Shown: piece by piece, positions 1-11,873 of the stretch | Layout of the letters: each line of letters opens with the position of its first letter | Numbering within the stretch: position 1 is the stretch's first letter | Notes under the pieces: generated by a model | What the model was told of the DNA's origin: nothing | What the model saw: the letters and a program-made list of their open reading frames with translations, nothing else | The model's database searches: none | Made by a program: the position numbers and the translations under genes | Assembly: GCF_019097595.1 (NCBI RefSeq) | Contig: NC_080715.1 | Location: forward strand, 26,254,355 to 26,318,354 | Length of the DNA: 64,000 bases | Direction: 5' to 3' | Source of the DNA: Hemibagrus wyckioides | Lineage: Eukaryota; Chordata; Actinopteri; Siluriformes; Bagridae

Positions 1-595
1 TAATTTATTTTTGAACACTTGGTTAATTAAACACAGTTGTTATATTGAGACTAACAGACAGATTATTATAAATTTTGCTTCCTTTTTTCCATTTTTTATA
101 TTTCCCTGAGAGAGATGGAGAAAAGGAAAGTTTGAGACAAGTAATGACCTACAGGTTTTTAAATTTAATTTCACAGATTTAGGAAGGAATTTTCAGGGTA
201 TCTGATGGGGAATTAGAGTGAATATGAAGCTGTAACACTTCTGTACTCTCAGCTGGGCTGGAAGAAGTGTTTCTGTGGCCATATTACTGATCATCAGGAA
301 TCACTATCTCTCCACCAGAACGTCAGTGTCTCCTTACATGGAGAATGACCACCATTAGGGTCAATCATGAACCATTAGGAGGAAACCTGCCATTAAACTA
401 TCATTACAGCACAGCAGAAATTCTCCTGAACCCTCTCCACTCGAACACAGTGACCACTGTGAACACTGTGAGCAGGAGAATTGTTGAATGTAGAGTTACA
501 GAATTCTGTTTCCGTATGTAATCATTCTCATTTGAAATAATTTAAATGTTTTAGGAAAATTTTCTGCTTTCCACTGAGGACCTTCAGCTTGTGTG

Positions 596-674
596 TGTGA
601 GCGTGTGAGAAAGAGTGTGTGTGTGTGTGAGTGTGTGTGAGACAGAGAGAGAGAGAGAGGGCGTGTGTGTGTGC

Positions 675-711
<37 letters not shown>

Positions 712-748
712 TGTGTGTGTGTGTGTGAGTGAGTGTGTGTCTGTCTGT
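596..748. repeat. GT/GA compound microsatellite
   Basis: Runs of GTGTGT alternate with GAGAGA, followed by a short CTGT run. It lies inside the prkx intron. Confidence 0.9.
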
Positions 749-1009
749 CTGTCTGTCTTACACAGACATAAAACAGAAGTCCAGGGAGAAAAACAGACTC
801 ATCTCCATTTTGTTGTGAGCCAATAAAAACATGGCTTCATTCACAGGTTTAACCTCTGATTTCTGAGCAGATGTTAATAGTTTGTTGTTGTTGTTATTGT
901 TGTTGGTTTGTTAAGTTAGTGACCTAGTAACTAGAGTCAGCTCTTAGATTTATTTAATTTACTTTTATAAAGGGGATTTTTGAGACTCAACTGTGTTTGT
1001 GTCTGCATT

Positions 1010-1123
1010 TGTGCAAGTGTGTGTGTTTCTTTATGTGTGTGTGTTTGTGTATGTGTCTCGGTATGTGTGTGTGTGTGTGTTTCTATATGTGTCTGTGTGT
1101 CTGTGTGTGTGTGTGTGTGTGTC
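1010..1123. repeat. GT-rich simple repeat
   Basis: Degenerate TGTGTG tract with interspersed TTTCTATATG units, in the prkx intron. Confidence 0.85.
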
Positions 1124-1707
1124 AGGCAGTGATGTTAGGTTTGGCCTGAGTGCTCAGGAGGAAGGAAGTTGGACTCTTGGTCGTTTTCTGTTGCCTGAGA
1201 GTAAATAAGATTGCAGCCATGCGCGACTGTTTCTCTTGCAGCAGGCTTCAGTAATCTGCGCCTTGTTTTCCTCATTTCCTCACACACACTCTTCACGCAC
1301 AGACTTCATGCATACAGAATAAAACACTGAGCAGAAAAACAGACAACAACGCTTCATTTCTATAACAGCACGTCCTGGAGAGATGTTTATTAATAAATAA
1401 CCACAGCGTATTGTTCTTTTTAGCCAGTTGTAGTTACTCAGCTACTATTCCTGCTCATGTGTCAGCAGCTTAGGAGTTATCAGCTGTGCTTCTCTCTGAG
1501 CTGCTCAACACCTTCTGACCAATCAGAATTCAGAATCAGCTCACCCTCACCTGAGCCTATGAGCTGCTCTCCTGCAATCAGAACTTCATTCATTTGTTTT
1601 TTTTTTCACAACTTCTGAACAGTTCTGTCTAATAAACCCAGAGGTTTTCCCCAGGAAAGTTCAATAAAAAAAAGTTATGCAAAAAATTCTGTATCAGTAA
1701 ATAAGAG

Positions 1708-2286
1708 GTGACTCTCTGCTCCTCTCTCTCTCCTCCTCTCCTCTGTCTTTCCTCTTTCTCTCTCCTACTCCACTTTCAAGCCTCCTCTGCTTTCTCTCCT
1801 TTTCACCTCTCTCTCTTCCTCTCTCTCTCCTACTCTCCCCTGTCTCTTCTCCTTTCTCTCTCCTCCTCCACTTTCTCTCCTTTTCACCTCTCTCTCTTCC
1901 TCTCTCTCTCTCTCATCCTCCTCTCCCCTCTTCTCCACTCTCTCCTCCTCTACTTTCTCTTCTTTTCACTTGTTTCTCTCTCTCTCCTTCTCCTCTCTCC
2001 CCTCTACTATCTATCCTCCTCTACTCTCTCGCCTCCGTCTCTCTCTACTCCTCCACTTTCTCTCCTTTTCATCCCTCTCTCTTCCTCGTCTACTCTCTCC
2101 TCCTCTACTCTCTCCATTTCACTTCTTTCTCTTCCTCTCTCTCTCCTCTACTATCTCTCCTCCTCTACTCTCTTGCCTCCTTGTCTCTCTCCTCCTCCTC
2201 CATTTTCTCCTTTTCACCTCTCTCGCCTCCTCTCCCCCTCCTCCTCACTCCTCTATTCTCTCTCCTCCTCTTCTCTCTCTCCTATT

Positions 2287-2340
<54 letters not shown>
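1708..2340. repeat. Long polypyrimidine (CT/CCT) tract
   Basis: About 630 bp made almost only of C and T on the plus strand, with units such as CTCTCTCCTCCTC, ending in a pure (CT)n run near 2290-2336. It ends about 120 bp before a prkx splice acceptor. Such mirror-like purine/pyrimidine tracts can form triplex DNA in principle; that is inference. Confidence 0.92.
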
Positions 2341-2461
2341 CTCTCTATTCTCTTTGACGTTGTATTTTGCAATGTAGTGACCGTTTCATGTCTTCACTCA
2401 CAGCTGTTATAAATGATCAGGTGTGCATCTGTCTGGTTGTTACTCTTGGTTTTGTTTTCAG

Positions 2462-5400
2462 GTATCCCCCGTTTTTTGATGATAACCCCTTCGGGATTTA
2501 CCAGAAGGTTCTCTCGGCCAAGCTGAACATCCCTCGGCAGCTGGACTTCCACGTGAAGTAAGCAGCAGCTTTGTGTTTCATTCCACCACCAATACAATGA
2601 AGCTGAATCACTGATTTAGTTACAGCTCTGTTTATCCGCAAGTTAAACGTTTTTAAGTTATAAAATCTGAGTAAACCAAAGTTAAATTCAAAACCAAGTT
2701 AGTGCAGTATTTTTAATTATTAGTAAACTTTATTATTATTATTATTATTGTTGTTGTATTTTGTTTTTGATTTTAATTTCCTTTTGACTAGTAAACCACT
2801 GAGATCAGGTTAAAGCTTGATTATTTGGAGTTTTCTGTGAAAATAAAGATGAGGTTTATTTTTATCTGATCTTTATCCTGCTGTTTGGATCATTGAGTTG
2901 AAATGAAGTCGTGTTGTTGTGCGTTGTTGTTTTGTAGAGACCTCATCAAGAAGCTGCTCGTCGTCGATAAAACAAAGAGACTTGGAAATCTGAGAGTATG
3001 TGAGCTAAGTATTATTTAAATTGATTTTTCCAAATAGAATTCCATGATACTTCAGTAATAAAATAAAGAATAAAGAATATTTCAATCGAATGTGTCGGAT
3101 TAGTGTGGTTAGCATCCTGCTAGCTGTAGAACTGTACTCAGGCTGGTTTGATGTTTGTTCCCCTTTTGGTTTGTGCTCCAGACTTCAGGATTTACTTCGG
3201 TTTAGTTTTACACTGGAGCCAATGTGGCTAACGAGAAACGATTACCTCTTTACTAGCTGTCTATGATTAGCATTATTAGCATGATGTCAGAGTTGTGGGT
3301 TGATGCGGTGTGCTGGAGGAGTGTGAGATAAAATCAGGCGAGATAAACTTGTGTGAGTTAAAATTGTGTGAGGTGAAATCAGGTGAGGTAAAATCAGGCG
3401 GGGTAAGCTCGTATGAGCTAAAATTGTGCGAGGTAAAATCATGTGAGGAACACGCACATGTCTTTATTTAAATGTGTTCATGCTGGATGAAAAGTCACAC
3501 TTTATTATCTTTTAATAATTAAATAAACACTCAGATGTTTCTGAGATCCTGGGAAGTGTAAAGCACTCTTTACGTCGTTTCAGTCGTCTTGCATTGCCTT
3601 TGATCTTGTTTTTTTTCCCTTTTTTCATTTTACGATCCCCCACCGAGCCGCAGCTCGACACCACGCAATTTAATAGTTTACTGCATCCTGCAAGTCAGAA
3701 AGGACACGACAGAGCGACAGAGCCCATTACCAGCAACAGAAAATCTGACTCCCAGTCTGACTGAAGATTAACCAGTAGTGGGGTCAAAGGTCACGAGATT
3801 CTCACTAACATTCAGTCCTGATTGCCTCACAGGAATTTCTTAAACAATTTAGCAGCTAATCTAAATAAACAGATTATTAATTCACAGGCAGTTTATTAGA
3901 GAAGATCAGATCCTCAGTGATGTCTCCATCGGACGCATTTCCGCTCACTTGTCTTTACTGTGTGCGATGACCTTTAACCCCTCAGTCAGGCTACGTTTCT
4001 GCTGTTCAAACTCTTTACTCTTTAAAGCAGCAGCAGTTCACAAAGAACAGAAACTAGACATCTGTATTTGTGTCTCGTCTCTGTGGGAGATTACAGTCCT
4101 CAGGATGTGTGTGTGTGGTGTCAGCTGTGTTAACACAGATTTTTGCCTCTTAACAAAACAAATGTTCTGTGTGAAGAAAGTTTTAAGATTCACACAGCTA
4201 ATCATGCTACATGCTCCTTTTAAATAGTTATAAATATTTGATAGATGTAAATAAATAAATAGATTTTGGTGGCTGATTATGAAGGTATGCAGTCCATATA
4301 CTACAAAAAACACAACTTTATCTGACTGTTTTAATGAATTATTTATTGACCATTTGGTTTGTATTTTATTTATTTATTTATAATTATTTTGTGTTTCTTA
4401 TTTTTGATTTCTACCCTGTTTCTTAGGGAGGTGCGGAGGACGTGAAGAGCCACAAGTGGTTTCGATCTGTAGAATGGGACGTCGTACCTCAGAGAAAACT
4501 GAAGGTATTTGCATCTGTATACAGCAACTTCAGAATTATTGGCACCTTCACAATGAGCAAAAATCTGAAGATTTTTGTTGGATTCAACTTGATTGAACTT
4601 CAGGAACTTTGTAGCCTTTGACCATCTCTGGGGATAAATATGAACTCAGTCAGTATGTGGACAGCCAAAGAGCGTTACAGAGTCTGTTTAAAAATGCTAT
4701 TAAAACGAAACCGAAATCAACATTGAGAGCTTTTTATTTCGGTCCCTTAGAGTTCTGAAGACCAGTACGATAGAACATCCAGAAACGATAAAAAAAAAAA
4801 ATCTGATCATCATAAATCAAATTCCCACCTGAACATATATAAGCCCTGCCCCAGGGGGTGTGACTCACTCTAGAGTAGCTGGTGAACATGGTGGGTTGGT
4901 GTGATTTTGGCTGTGTCTCACTTCTTTTTTCCAACCAGGAAAAGTCGGTGGAGTTTGTGGATGTGGAAGAGGGCGGAGTTCGGGAGAGTTGTTGGTTTTA
5001 TTACCTCAGTGTCCGAGGGTCACTGGCTCAAGATAATGAATTTGGACTCGGAGGCCAGGCACATCTGCACTCTTCATTTTATTTCCTCCACATGAGCAGG
5101 TTGATATATGAATCTGAAATGATTGATAGTTGCGGAGGTGTTCTGAACTCTCTGATATTACTGTGGAAGCTCCACCCCCTTCCTCCACCTTACAGTAATG
5201 TTTTTGCTCTCTGCAGCGATACACCAGTCTTACTTTCTGTCTCTTTCTAGAAATGGAGACTGCTGTGAGTTTGTTTGTATGAAATCCAAGAGAATACGAA
5301 TTGTAAGGTGCCAATAATTTTGAAAGATTTGTACTACATACGAAAAATTGTGTTTAAGTTTTACTGTGGGAAAATTGTGGACTTGTTTACTTATCGATTT

Positions 5401-5563
5401 ATTTTATTGATCATTTTTTCTCTTCTATCCGAGTCAGCCAATCATCATTCCCGAAGTCACGCATGAGGGCGATCCATCGAATTTCGAGGCTTATCCTGAA
5501 GAAAAGCGCAAAAAAGAACCTGCCGTTTCCCCACGGGACCTGGAGATTTTTAAGAACTTTTGA
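2462..5563 (+). CDS. prkx: cAMP-dependent-like protein kinase PRKX, C-terminal exons
   Basis: Serine/threonine kinase of the AGC group, close to PKA catalytic subunits; acts in cytoplasm and nucleus. Only the last four coding exons are in the window: 2462-2557, 2938-2995, 4427-4504 and 5438-5563 (stop TGA), 118 residues. All junctions are GT-AG and the phases join in frame. The exons encode the C-lobe segment YPPFFDDNPFGIYQK, then DLIKKLLVVDKTKRLG, then HKWFRSVEWD and the AGC C-terminal tail ending EIFKNF, the FxxF hydrophobic motif that folds back on the kinase N-lobe. The dense match to vertebrate PRKX, including the SNFE.YPE tail, separates it from PRKACA/B. The catalytic exons lie left of the window. 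A TIR-flanked insertion occupies the third intron. Downstream neighbour mxra5 is on the same strand, as in human. Confidence 0.93.
3320..3452 (+). repeat. Short degenerate minisatellite in prkx intron
   Basis: Imperfect repeats of about 17-20 bp with cores such as GTGAGGTAAAATCAGG and GTGTGAGTTAAAATTG, roughly seven copies. Confidence 0.65.
4531..5321. mobile_element. TIR-flanked DNA transposon copy in prkx intron
   Basis: The sequence CAGAATTATTGGCACCTT at 4531-4548 and AAGGTGCCAATAATTTTG at 5304-5321 are inverted copies with one mismatch. They bound about 790 bp inside the intron between the exons ending at 4504 and starting at 5438. The GGTGCCAATAATT terminus looks like a Tc1/mariner-type end, but I recognise no transposase in the interior, so it is probably non-autonomous or badly decayed. 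Confidence 0.6.
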
Positions 5564-6670
5564 ATACAAACAGGAATATTGATACTTATTTATGTCTTTT
5601 GCATCTTTTCACTAAGGGCATGTGCCGATAATCGCTGATACGATGCGTCTCGCAGTGTCGAACATGAGCACAGCAGCGTTACTGCAAAGTACTCCTTTCT
5701 GGATTTCTCCTCTTTAGTAGGCAACGGTTATGGATGGTGTTTGAGCAAAACTTGGAACTACAGTCAAGTTTGACCAACATGGTGGACACCGGGGATAATG
5801 TTTACTGGTCTAGACGAACTGCTCGTCTCTTCACTTACTTCCTCTCTACTGTCTCAATAATAGTTCAATTCTACACAAACCCTGAACTGCAAGGCATGAA
5901 AAAGTTCTACATCTTTCTTCTGATTGACCTTCTCAAGTTATTGTCCAGTTCATTTCTCATCAATTCAGTACCTCAGCTTGTTATTATGACTTAATAACTT
6001 TGTGACTTTCAACTTGAATATTTTGAGTTATCTCATAACCTCATTATTTTTGACGGAACTCTCTAGTAAAATAATGAGTTATTAAATATTAGAAATTACA
6101 CAAGGCAAAACATCACAGTTCAGCTTGTGTAACATCCTGGTCTGTAGGTTACCAGGATTGGTTGTCATGGTTACAGTTTTCCGGAGGTGTTTCTTCACAG
6201 CTTTGTTCTAGCAGGTAAACATGCAGTGGCATCTCTATAGTGAGATATGTAGCAACTTTTCACAAGTACATTACAATGAAATATCGTGAACTTGGGCGAG
6301 ATGAAAACTGGGTATCGGCACATGTCTGTTTCTCACTTGGTCTTGTTCTCTTGTGTCATGTGTAGCCTTGTATCGTAGCTATTATCTATGCACTTTGTTA
6401 GATGTTTTTGTTTGTTATGCAAAATGCACATAACCTTTAGCGCAAGTTATTCCAAATGTACCTGTCTCTTCTCTGGGAATGATTATGCAACTTATTTTAA
6501 CGATCTATGCAGATCCATTTGTTTAAGTCGATACGATTTGATCTGTCTGGAAGTGATCGTGTCTCCAGCTGTAACTGTATATGTATGATGCTAATGGAAC
6601 TAACGTTATAGGTACCCTTTGTTTGATGTGATGAGATGCTCGATTATGGAATAAATAACATTTTTTCCAA
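5564..6670 (+). other. prkx: prkx 3' UTR (probable)
   Basis: Follows the prkx stop codon. The first good AATAAA polyadenylation signal on this strand that I noted is at about 6650-6655, within GGAATAAATAAC, which would give a 3' UTR of roughly 1.1 kb. The small open frames here are not supported. Confidence 0.45.
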
Positions 6671-9472
6671 AGATATTTTAGGACAAGATATACCATCAAA
6701 ATATATCCATCTTCTAGTGCCTCCATAAAATACAGTATTTCTCATATTCCTTGTTTGAGCGCGCAGCAGATCTGGGATGATGCCCTCAGTGAGAGGTAAC
6801 TAACACACTCCTGGGGTAAAGTGGATGCAGAAGACTAGCAGCAGTCCCAGCACATGCAGTCTGTTATCCACGTCTCAGCTGTGGATAGGAGGCTCTGCTC
6901 CATTCAGTGAGAATAAAGTGGAAGTGTATCAGGCAGCTCTGCAGATCCTCTACTGCTCGATCTGTATGCAGCTTTAGATCCAGTGAGGTTTTTTCACAGG
7001 AGAAATGAAAGCTGTGGGATGTTGTGGGTCCTTCAAGCAGCATCTCTTCTCCTCTGGTTCTACACCCTAGCCCATGGCAGTGATGGAACGATTACAGATG
7101 AGGAAAACACATTTTTGACTCATTTTACACATGAGTACAGGGGAAAAGTTGGACTGTCTGGTTCTTGCGCCAGAACTTCTCAAACAATGATGAATATCTG
7201 AAATTCACTGCACAACAGAGTAGCATTTTTTTTTCAAAGAAATCCAGATGCTAATCCAGTACAGACGCTGGGCCTTAGAGCTCTGTGTAAAATATCAGCA
7301 AAAGATATCCTGAGTGCATTATGACATCTGCAGAGGAGGAAGCAGCAGAAGTGCATGAGGGCAGCAGGTCCAGCCGCCAATTTCACACTAACCTCAACTC
7401 ATAAAACCTGAGGGGACGAGAAGCGATAAATACAAACCTTACCAGTGCTTTGGAGTGATGCTATGACTCAATATTTTATTCAAAACAAAAAAATTAACAT
7501 TAACACAACATTAGCACACAGTGTTTAAACTCAAGGACCAAACATCTAATAATAAGATTAGAATTAGAAGAATAGAATAGAAGATCTTTCACATATTGTC
7601 TATCATTGCTTAAGCTAATGCAGTGTTTGAATATTTCACAAAACCCGAGCTATCTCTGAAGTTAGCTAGTGTGGCTAACAGTAATTATCCTCATGAGCTG
7701 AAACCCACCCAGTTGTGAAAGGAAGTGGTGATGTTTGTGTGAATTCAGAGCCTGAGGTGTCGAGTTTAACACGGTTATGGCTGTAATTAAAAGCATTACA
7801 GCTCTGTAATTTTCCTCAACATGAGACACTTTCATTTATCATGTTTAAACCCACCTGAAAGACGACTGAAAGATTATCACCACATGTTCACGATTATGGG
7901 ATTCCTGCGGCCTCAAACCGGACAGATGATATTCACTCTCTAAATGTTTGCTATGTCCGATCGCTAACGTAGATATAGCTGTGATGTCAGGAGTTTTGGA
8001 GAAGCTACTTTTCTTGCTATCTACTCATCATTTAAAAATAAGCCAAGCTACAGCTGAACTAGCCTTTTGGTAAAGTAGCTACAGTACAAGCTAGTCAGAA
8101 AATGACTAGCCACTTCAGTTCATTTCTGTAAATATCTAGCTAGCTGCTAATAGTTTATTTAGTAATTAACCATTTTGACCATTCACTGCTTCAACAGAAA
8201 CTAATCATCGCCTCACAACTTAACCAGTTAGATAAACATCAGCAACAGTAAAAAGAATACCAAATTTTCTAGCTTTATTTGTAAATGAGTGCTTCTGGAT
8301 GTCAGTCTATAGTTTCATTTGAAGATAAACACATCTTCATATCTGTTTAGAATTTTCTGTAAGTTCTGTGCTAATTTGTAGTACTGAGCTCACTTCCTGA
8401 TAATACAACCATATTGGTTTATCAGTTTTGTTAAAAATAAAGCTGTAAAAAAGGTCAAATTAGCTAGAAGCATCTCTACTTGTAGCTAACTGCTCCCCAA
8501 CAATGCACATGCTAACACGTTAGCTACATCTGCTAATCGAAAATGTTAGCACACCAATTAGCACTTTCAGTTCTGTATCAGTGCCAACATCTGTAGATGG
8601 AAATCTGAAAAATTTTAGCAAAGTGCTACAGGTAAATGTTTTAGTATTTAAATCATCATGACTTTTAAACTAGCATTTTGTTTATTAAAACTAAATGACA
8701 AAATTGGATACGTGATACAGAAGGAAACACAAGTGTTTGAAATAAATAATGAACAGTAGCATGATTAGCATGTTGTTGCTGAACATATTAGCTGCAGTAG
8801 TGACTGAGGTGTGAGGAGACAGGACTGAACAGATCTCATACACACTGGAGGGAAAAAAGAAAAGCATCCACACATTCCTCAGCTGAACAAATGGAGGGAG
8901 TCGTGAGTTCATGAGCAACAGGGGTGAGAAGTCGCAAACTAAAAGGACCGTCCTCTTATTACTGTCTATCTCTCTATTTATTTATTTTTTACACATATAG
9001 CATAGTAAGTTAACTTTTACTTCACTATATTGATTTTTGATCAACATGACAAAGTATCAAAGCAGCTAGCCAACTATTTAGACAGAAGCAGGTAGCCAGC
9101 TGGCTAATACACCTAGTATGCTAGTGAAAATTAGCTGGTTTTGTAATATTCCATTCGTTTGTATGCTGTTGATGATGGAGCTGGTGCTCTCTCAGTTAAC
9201 AAAATAGTACATACACTTTCATTAGTGGTGTCAGTATTTTAAAAATGTATAGGATTTATAGGAGTACTTGCTTAACCTCAACTCTGTGTTTCCCACTACT
9301 AATGAACAAAACATTTTTTTTATTCTTAAATGTTGTTTTGTAAATGTAAGTGATGTATCAGGGCTGCAGGTCCATCCTTAAACATGTGGGTCATGTCAGT
9401 CGATGGAAGCTGCCAGTTTGGAGAGTAGTTTTTTATTTCTGCGCTTTTTTCACAATTAAAGGAAAAACTTCC

Positions 9473-9514
<42 letters not shown>

Positions 9515-9958
9515 GGACGCTGTCTGGCCGACTTTCACGCTCCGCTTTACAACTCCATCTCTCTGCGGCATATAAAAACATAAATAAAATAGTGTATAAA
9601 CACCTGCTCCTTCATCCACTCCTCTCATTAACACACCGTTTTTTATTTAAACCGTATATTGATGGCCAAAGTTGGTGCATTAATGAAGGCTGTTTTTTGT
9701 TTTGTCTATTTCTCGTGCGCTGTATTCACTCCTGTGGACCAGCTGCTGAGGCGGAGAAGCAGACTGTATTAGCAGAATTGTGGAGAAGGAAAAGAAGTGA
9801 TTTCATGAATGAGTGTACACCTGTGAGTGATTAATGACGTTCCTGCCCTAAATATTGTTTACATAATAAACAAATCATGAAGTAATCCGGATCTGATGTG
9901 GGTTATTACGAGTTTTTATAAAAGACACATTGTGCTTATATTTAAAACAGAGCAAAAT

Positions 9959-10254
9959 ATACACTGTTTTGCCAAAAGTATTGGGACACTCCTCCAAATC
10001 ATTGAATTCAGGTGTTGTTTTTCAGGGGTTGGGCTTGGCCCCTTAGTTCCAGTGACAGGAACTCTTAATGCTTCAGCATACCAAACCCCACAAACTGTTT
10101 CCACAAAGTTGGGAGCATGAAATTGTCCAAAATGTCTTGGTATGCTGAAGCATCAAGAGTTCCTTTCACTGGAACTAAGGGACCAAACCTTGAAAAACAA
10201 CACCTGAATTCAATGATTTGGAGGGGTGTACCAAAAACTTTTGTCAATATTGTA
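9959..10254. mobile_element. Fold-back (palindromic) Tc1-like derivative
   Basis: The left arm starts ACACTGTTTTGCCAAAAGTA and runs to about 10085. The right arm is its inverted copy, from about 10135 to the end ACTTTTGTCAATATTGTAT. Both arms come from the end of the same Tc1-like family found at 63448 and 40163: they share the piece encoding GLGPLVPV and LNASAYQ in opposite directions. About 50 bp of the same element separate the arms. There is no transposase frame, so it can only have been moved in trans, or it arose by rearrangement. Confidence 0.85.
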
Positions 10255-11235
10255 TCTCTTTATTACTCAACAGGACACATGTTACATTTTAGTTATTAAT
10301 TGAAAAGCTTCTTATAAAGTGAATTTGAAGCGTTTTTTCCTGTGTAATGATAGTAGGTTTGACTAAAGGGGGTTGTGTAGAAGTTCTAAATATTTTAAGC
10401 ATCTTTGGAAATTTACTCTGAATAAGGAGATGTTATTAAAATCCTCCAGTATGCGTGTGATGATTCTCCAAACTCCAAAAGCCCCGTTCCAGCCCGCAGA
10501 TGATTGAACCAATCAGATGTGAGCTGTCTGACCCAGACTGTATAACAGCTCTCTTTTCCAGCCATGACATCAGGACAGATGTGTGGAATGGAGTGAGAAT
10601 TACTTCAGCCATCTGCGCTTGCTCTTCTCATCAACTTAAGTGCTGTCAAGAAAACCTTCTTTTCCTGATCTTCAGTGACACGAGTTTAGAATAACTGTAT
10701 GTTAAGTGCACTAAGCCTGCTGTCTGTTCTATACAGTCAAAAGTTCTCCTCAGCCAACACCACAAATACATTTACATTTCCGACAAATCCTTAAACCATA
10801 TTGTTAAAAAGTGCTTCTGAGGACAGAAAAGTGGTGATGTAATAGTGCTTGTCATGACGTTCGCTGTATTTCCACAGAGTTCAGACTTCCCTCAGTGTAT
10901 AGTAATGCATGAGACTGATATTTGGCCAAGTGTAATGGCCAGAGACTAAACCAGGGCATGTGAGTGGGAGGGTTTCACTGTCATGTAGTTGGCCGGACAT
11001 AAGCTTGCAGGACAAAGGGAGGCCAGGTTCATTACCATGGGAGCGTATCTGGTGTGTTGCTCATGCAGTGTCCTTCATCTTCACTTAAATCTAGTTTAAA
11101 TGATGCATTTGTTCATTCTCATGACAAAATATTGCAAACAGATACAAAAAATAGCTGTGAGAGTGAGTGTGATCAGAGTGTGTCAACCTGGAGACTTTCA
11201 CTAAATTAGATCGCTTTTGTCTTCCCAACTGGTCA

Positions 11236-11800
11236 TGTCTTCCAATGACCAATCACTGATCACCATGTTCCCAATGACCAGTCACTCATTATCATGTCTC
11301 CCACTGACCAGTCACTCATCACCATGTCTCCCATTGACCAATCACTCATCATTATGTCTCCCAGTAACCAATCACTCTTCACTATGTTCCCAATGACCAA
11401 TCACTCATCACCATGTCTCCCAAAGACCAATCACTCATCACCATGTTCCCAATGACCAATCACTCATCACCATGTCTCCCAATGACCAATCACTCATCAC
11501 CATGTTCCCAATGACCAATCATGGAGCAGTATTGTTCCCAATGACCAATCATGGAGCAGTATTGTTCCCAATGACCAATCACGGAGCAGTATTGTTCCCA
11601 ATTACCAATCATGGAGCAGTATTGTTCCCAATGACTAATCACTCATCACCATGTTCCCAATGACCAATCACTCATCACCATGTCCCCAATGACCAATCAT
11701 GCATCGCCATGTTCCCAATGACCAGTCATGGAGCAATATTGTTCCCAATGACCAATCACTGATCACCATGTTCCCAACGACCAATCACAGAGCAGTATTG
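11236..11800. repeat. About 30-bp minisatellite with CCAAT core
   Basis: About 19 tandem units of 28-30 bp with the core TTCCCAATGACCAATCA. Two unit types occur, one ending CTCATCACCATG and one ending TGGAGCAGTATTG. The frame translating to repeated FPMTNHGAVL is only this repeat read through. Confidence 0.92.
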
Positions 11801-11834
11801 TCTCATTTTGGCTGTAAGTGTTAAAAGAGAGTTA

Positions 11835-11873
<39 letters not shown>

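Larger units (their letters stand above)
1..2461 (+). other. prkx: prkx intron (5' part outside window)
   Basis: No coding exon could be recognised here. The next prkx exon begins at 2462 in the middle of the kinase domain, so this is intron. It holds GT/GA microsatellites, a GT-rich tract and a long CT-rich tract reaching to about 120 bp before the splice acceptor. The open frames over the CT tract are low-complexity Ser/Leu translations and not genes. Confidence 0.7.

Noticed and set aside
1708..2412. Long Ser/Leu-rich open frames
   Set aside because: They are translations of a CT-rich tract inside a prkx intron, with no real amino-acid pattern.
11472..11663. Repeat protein FPMTNHGAVL
   Set aside because: Minisatellite read-through with no start context or flanking exons.
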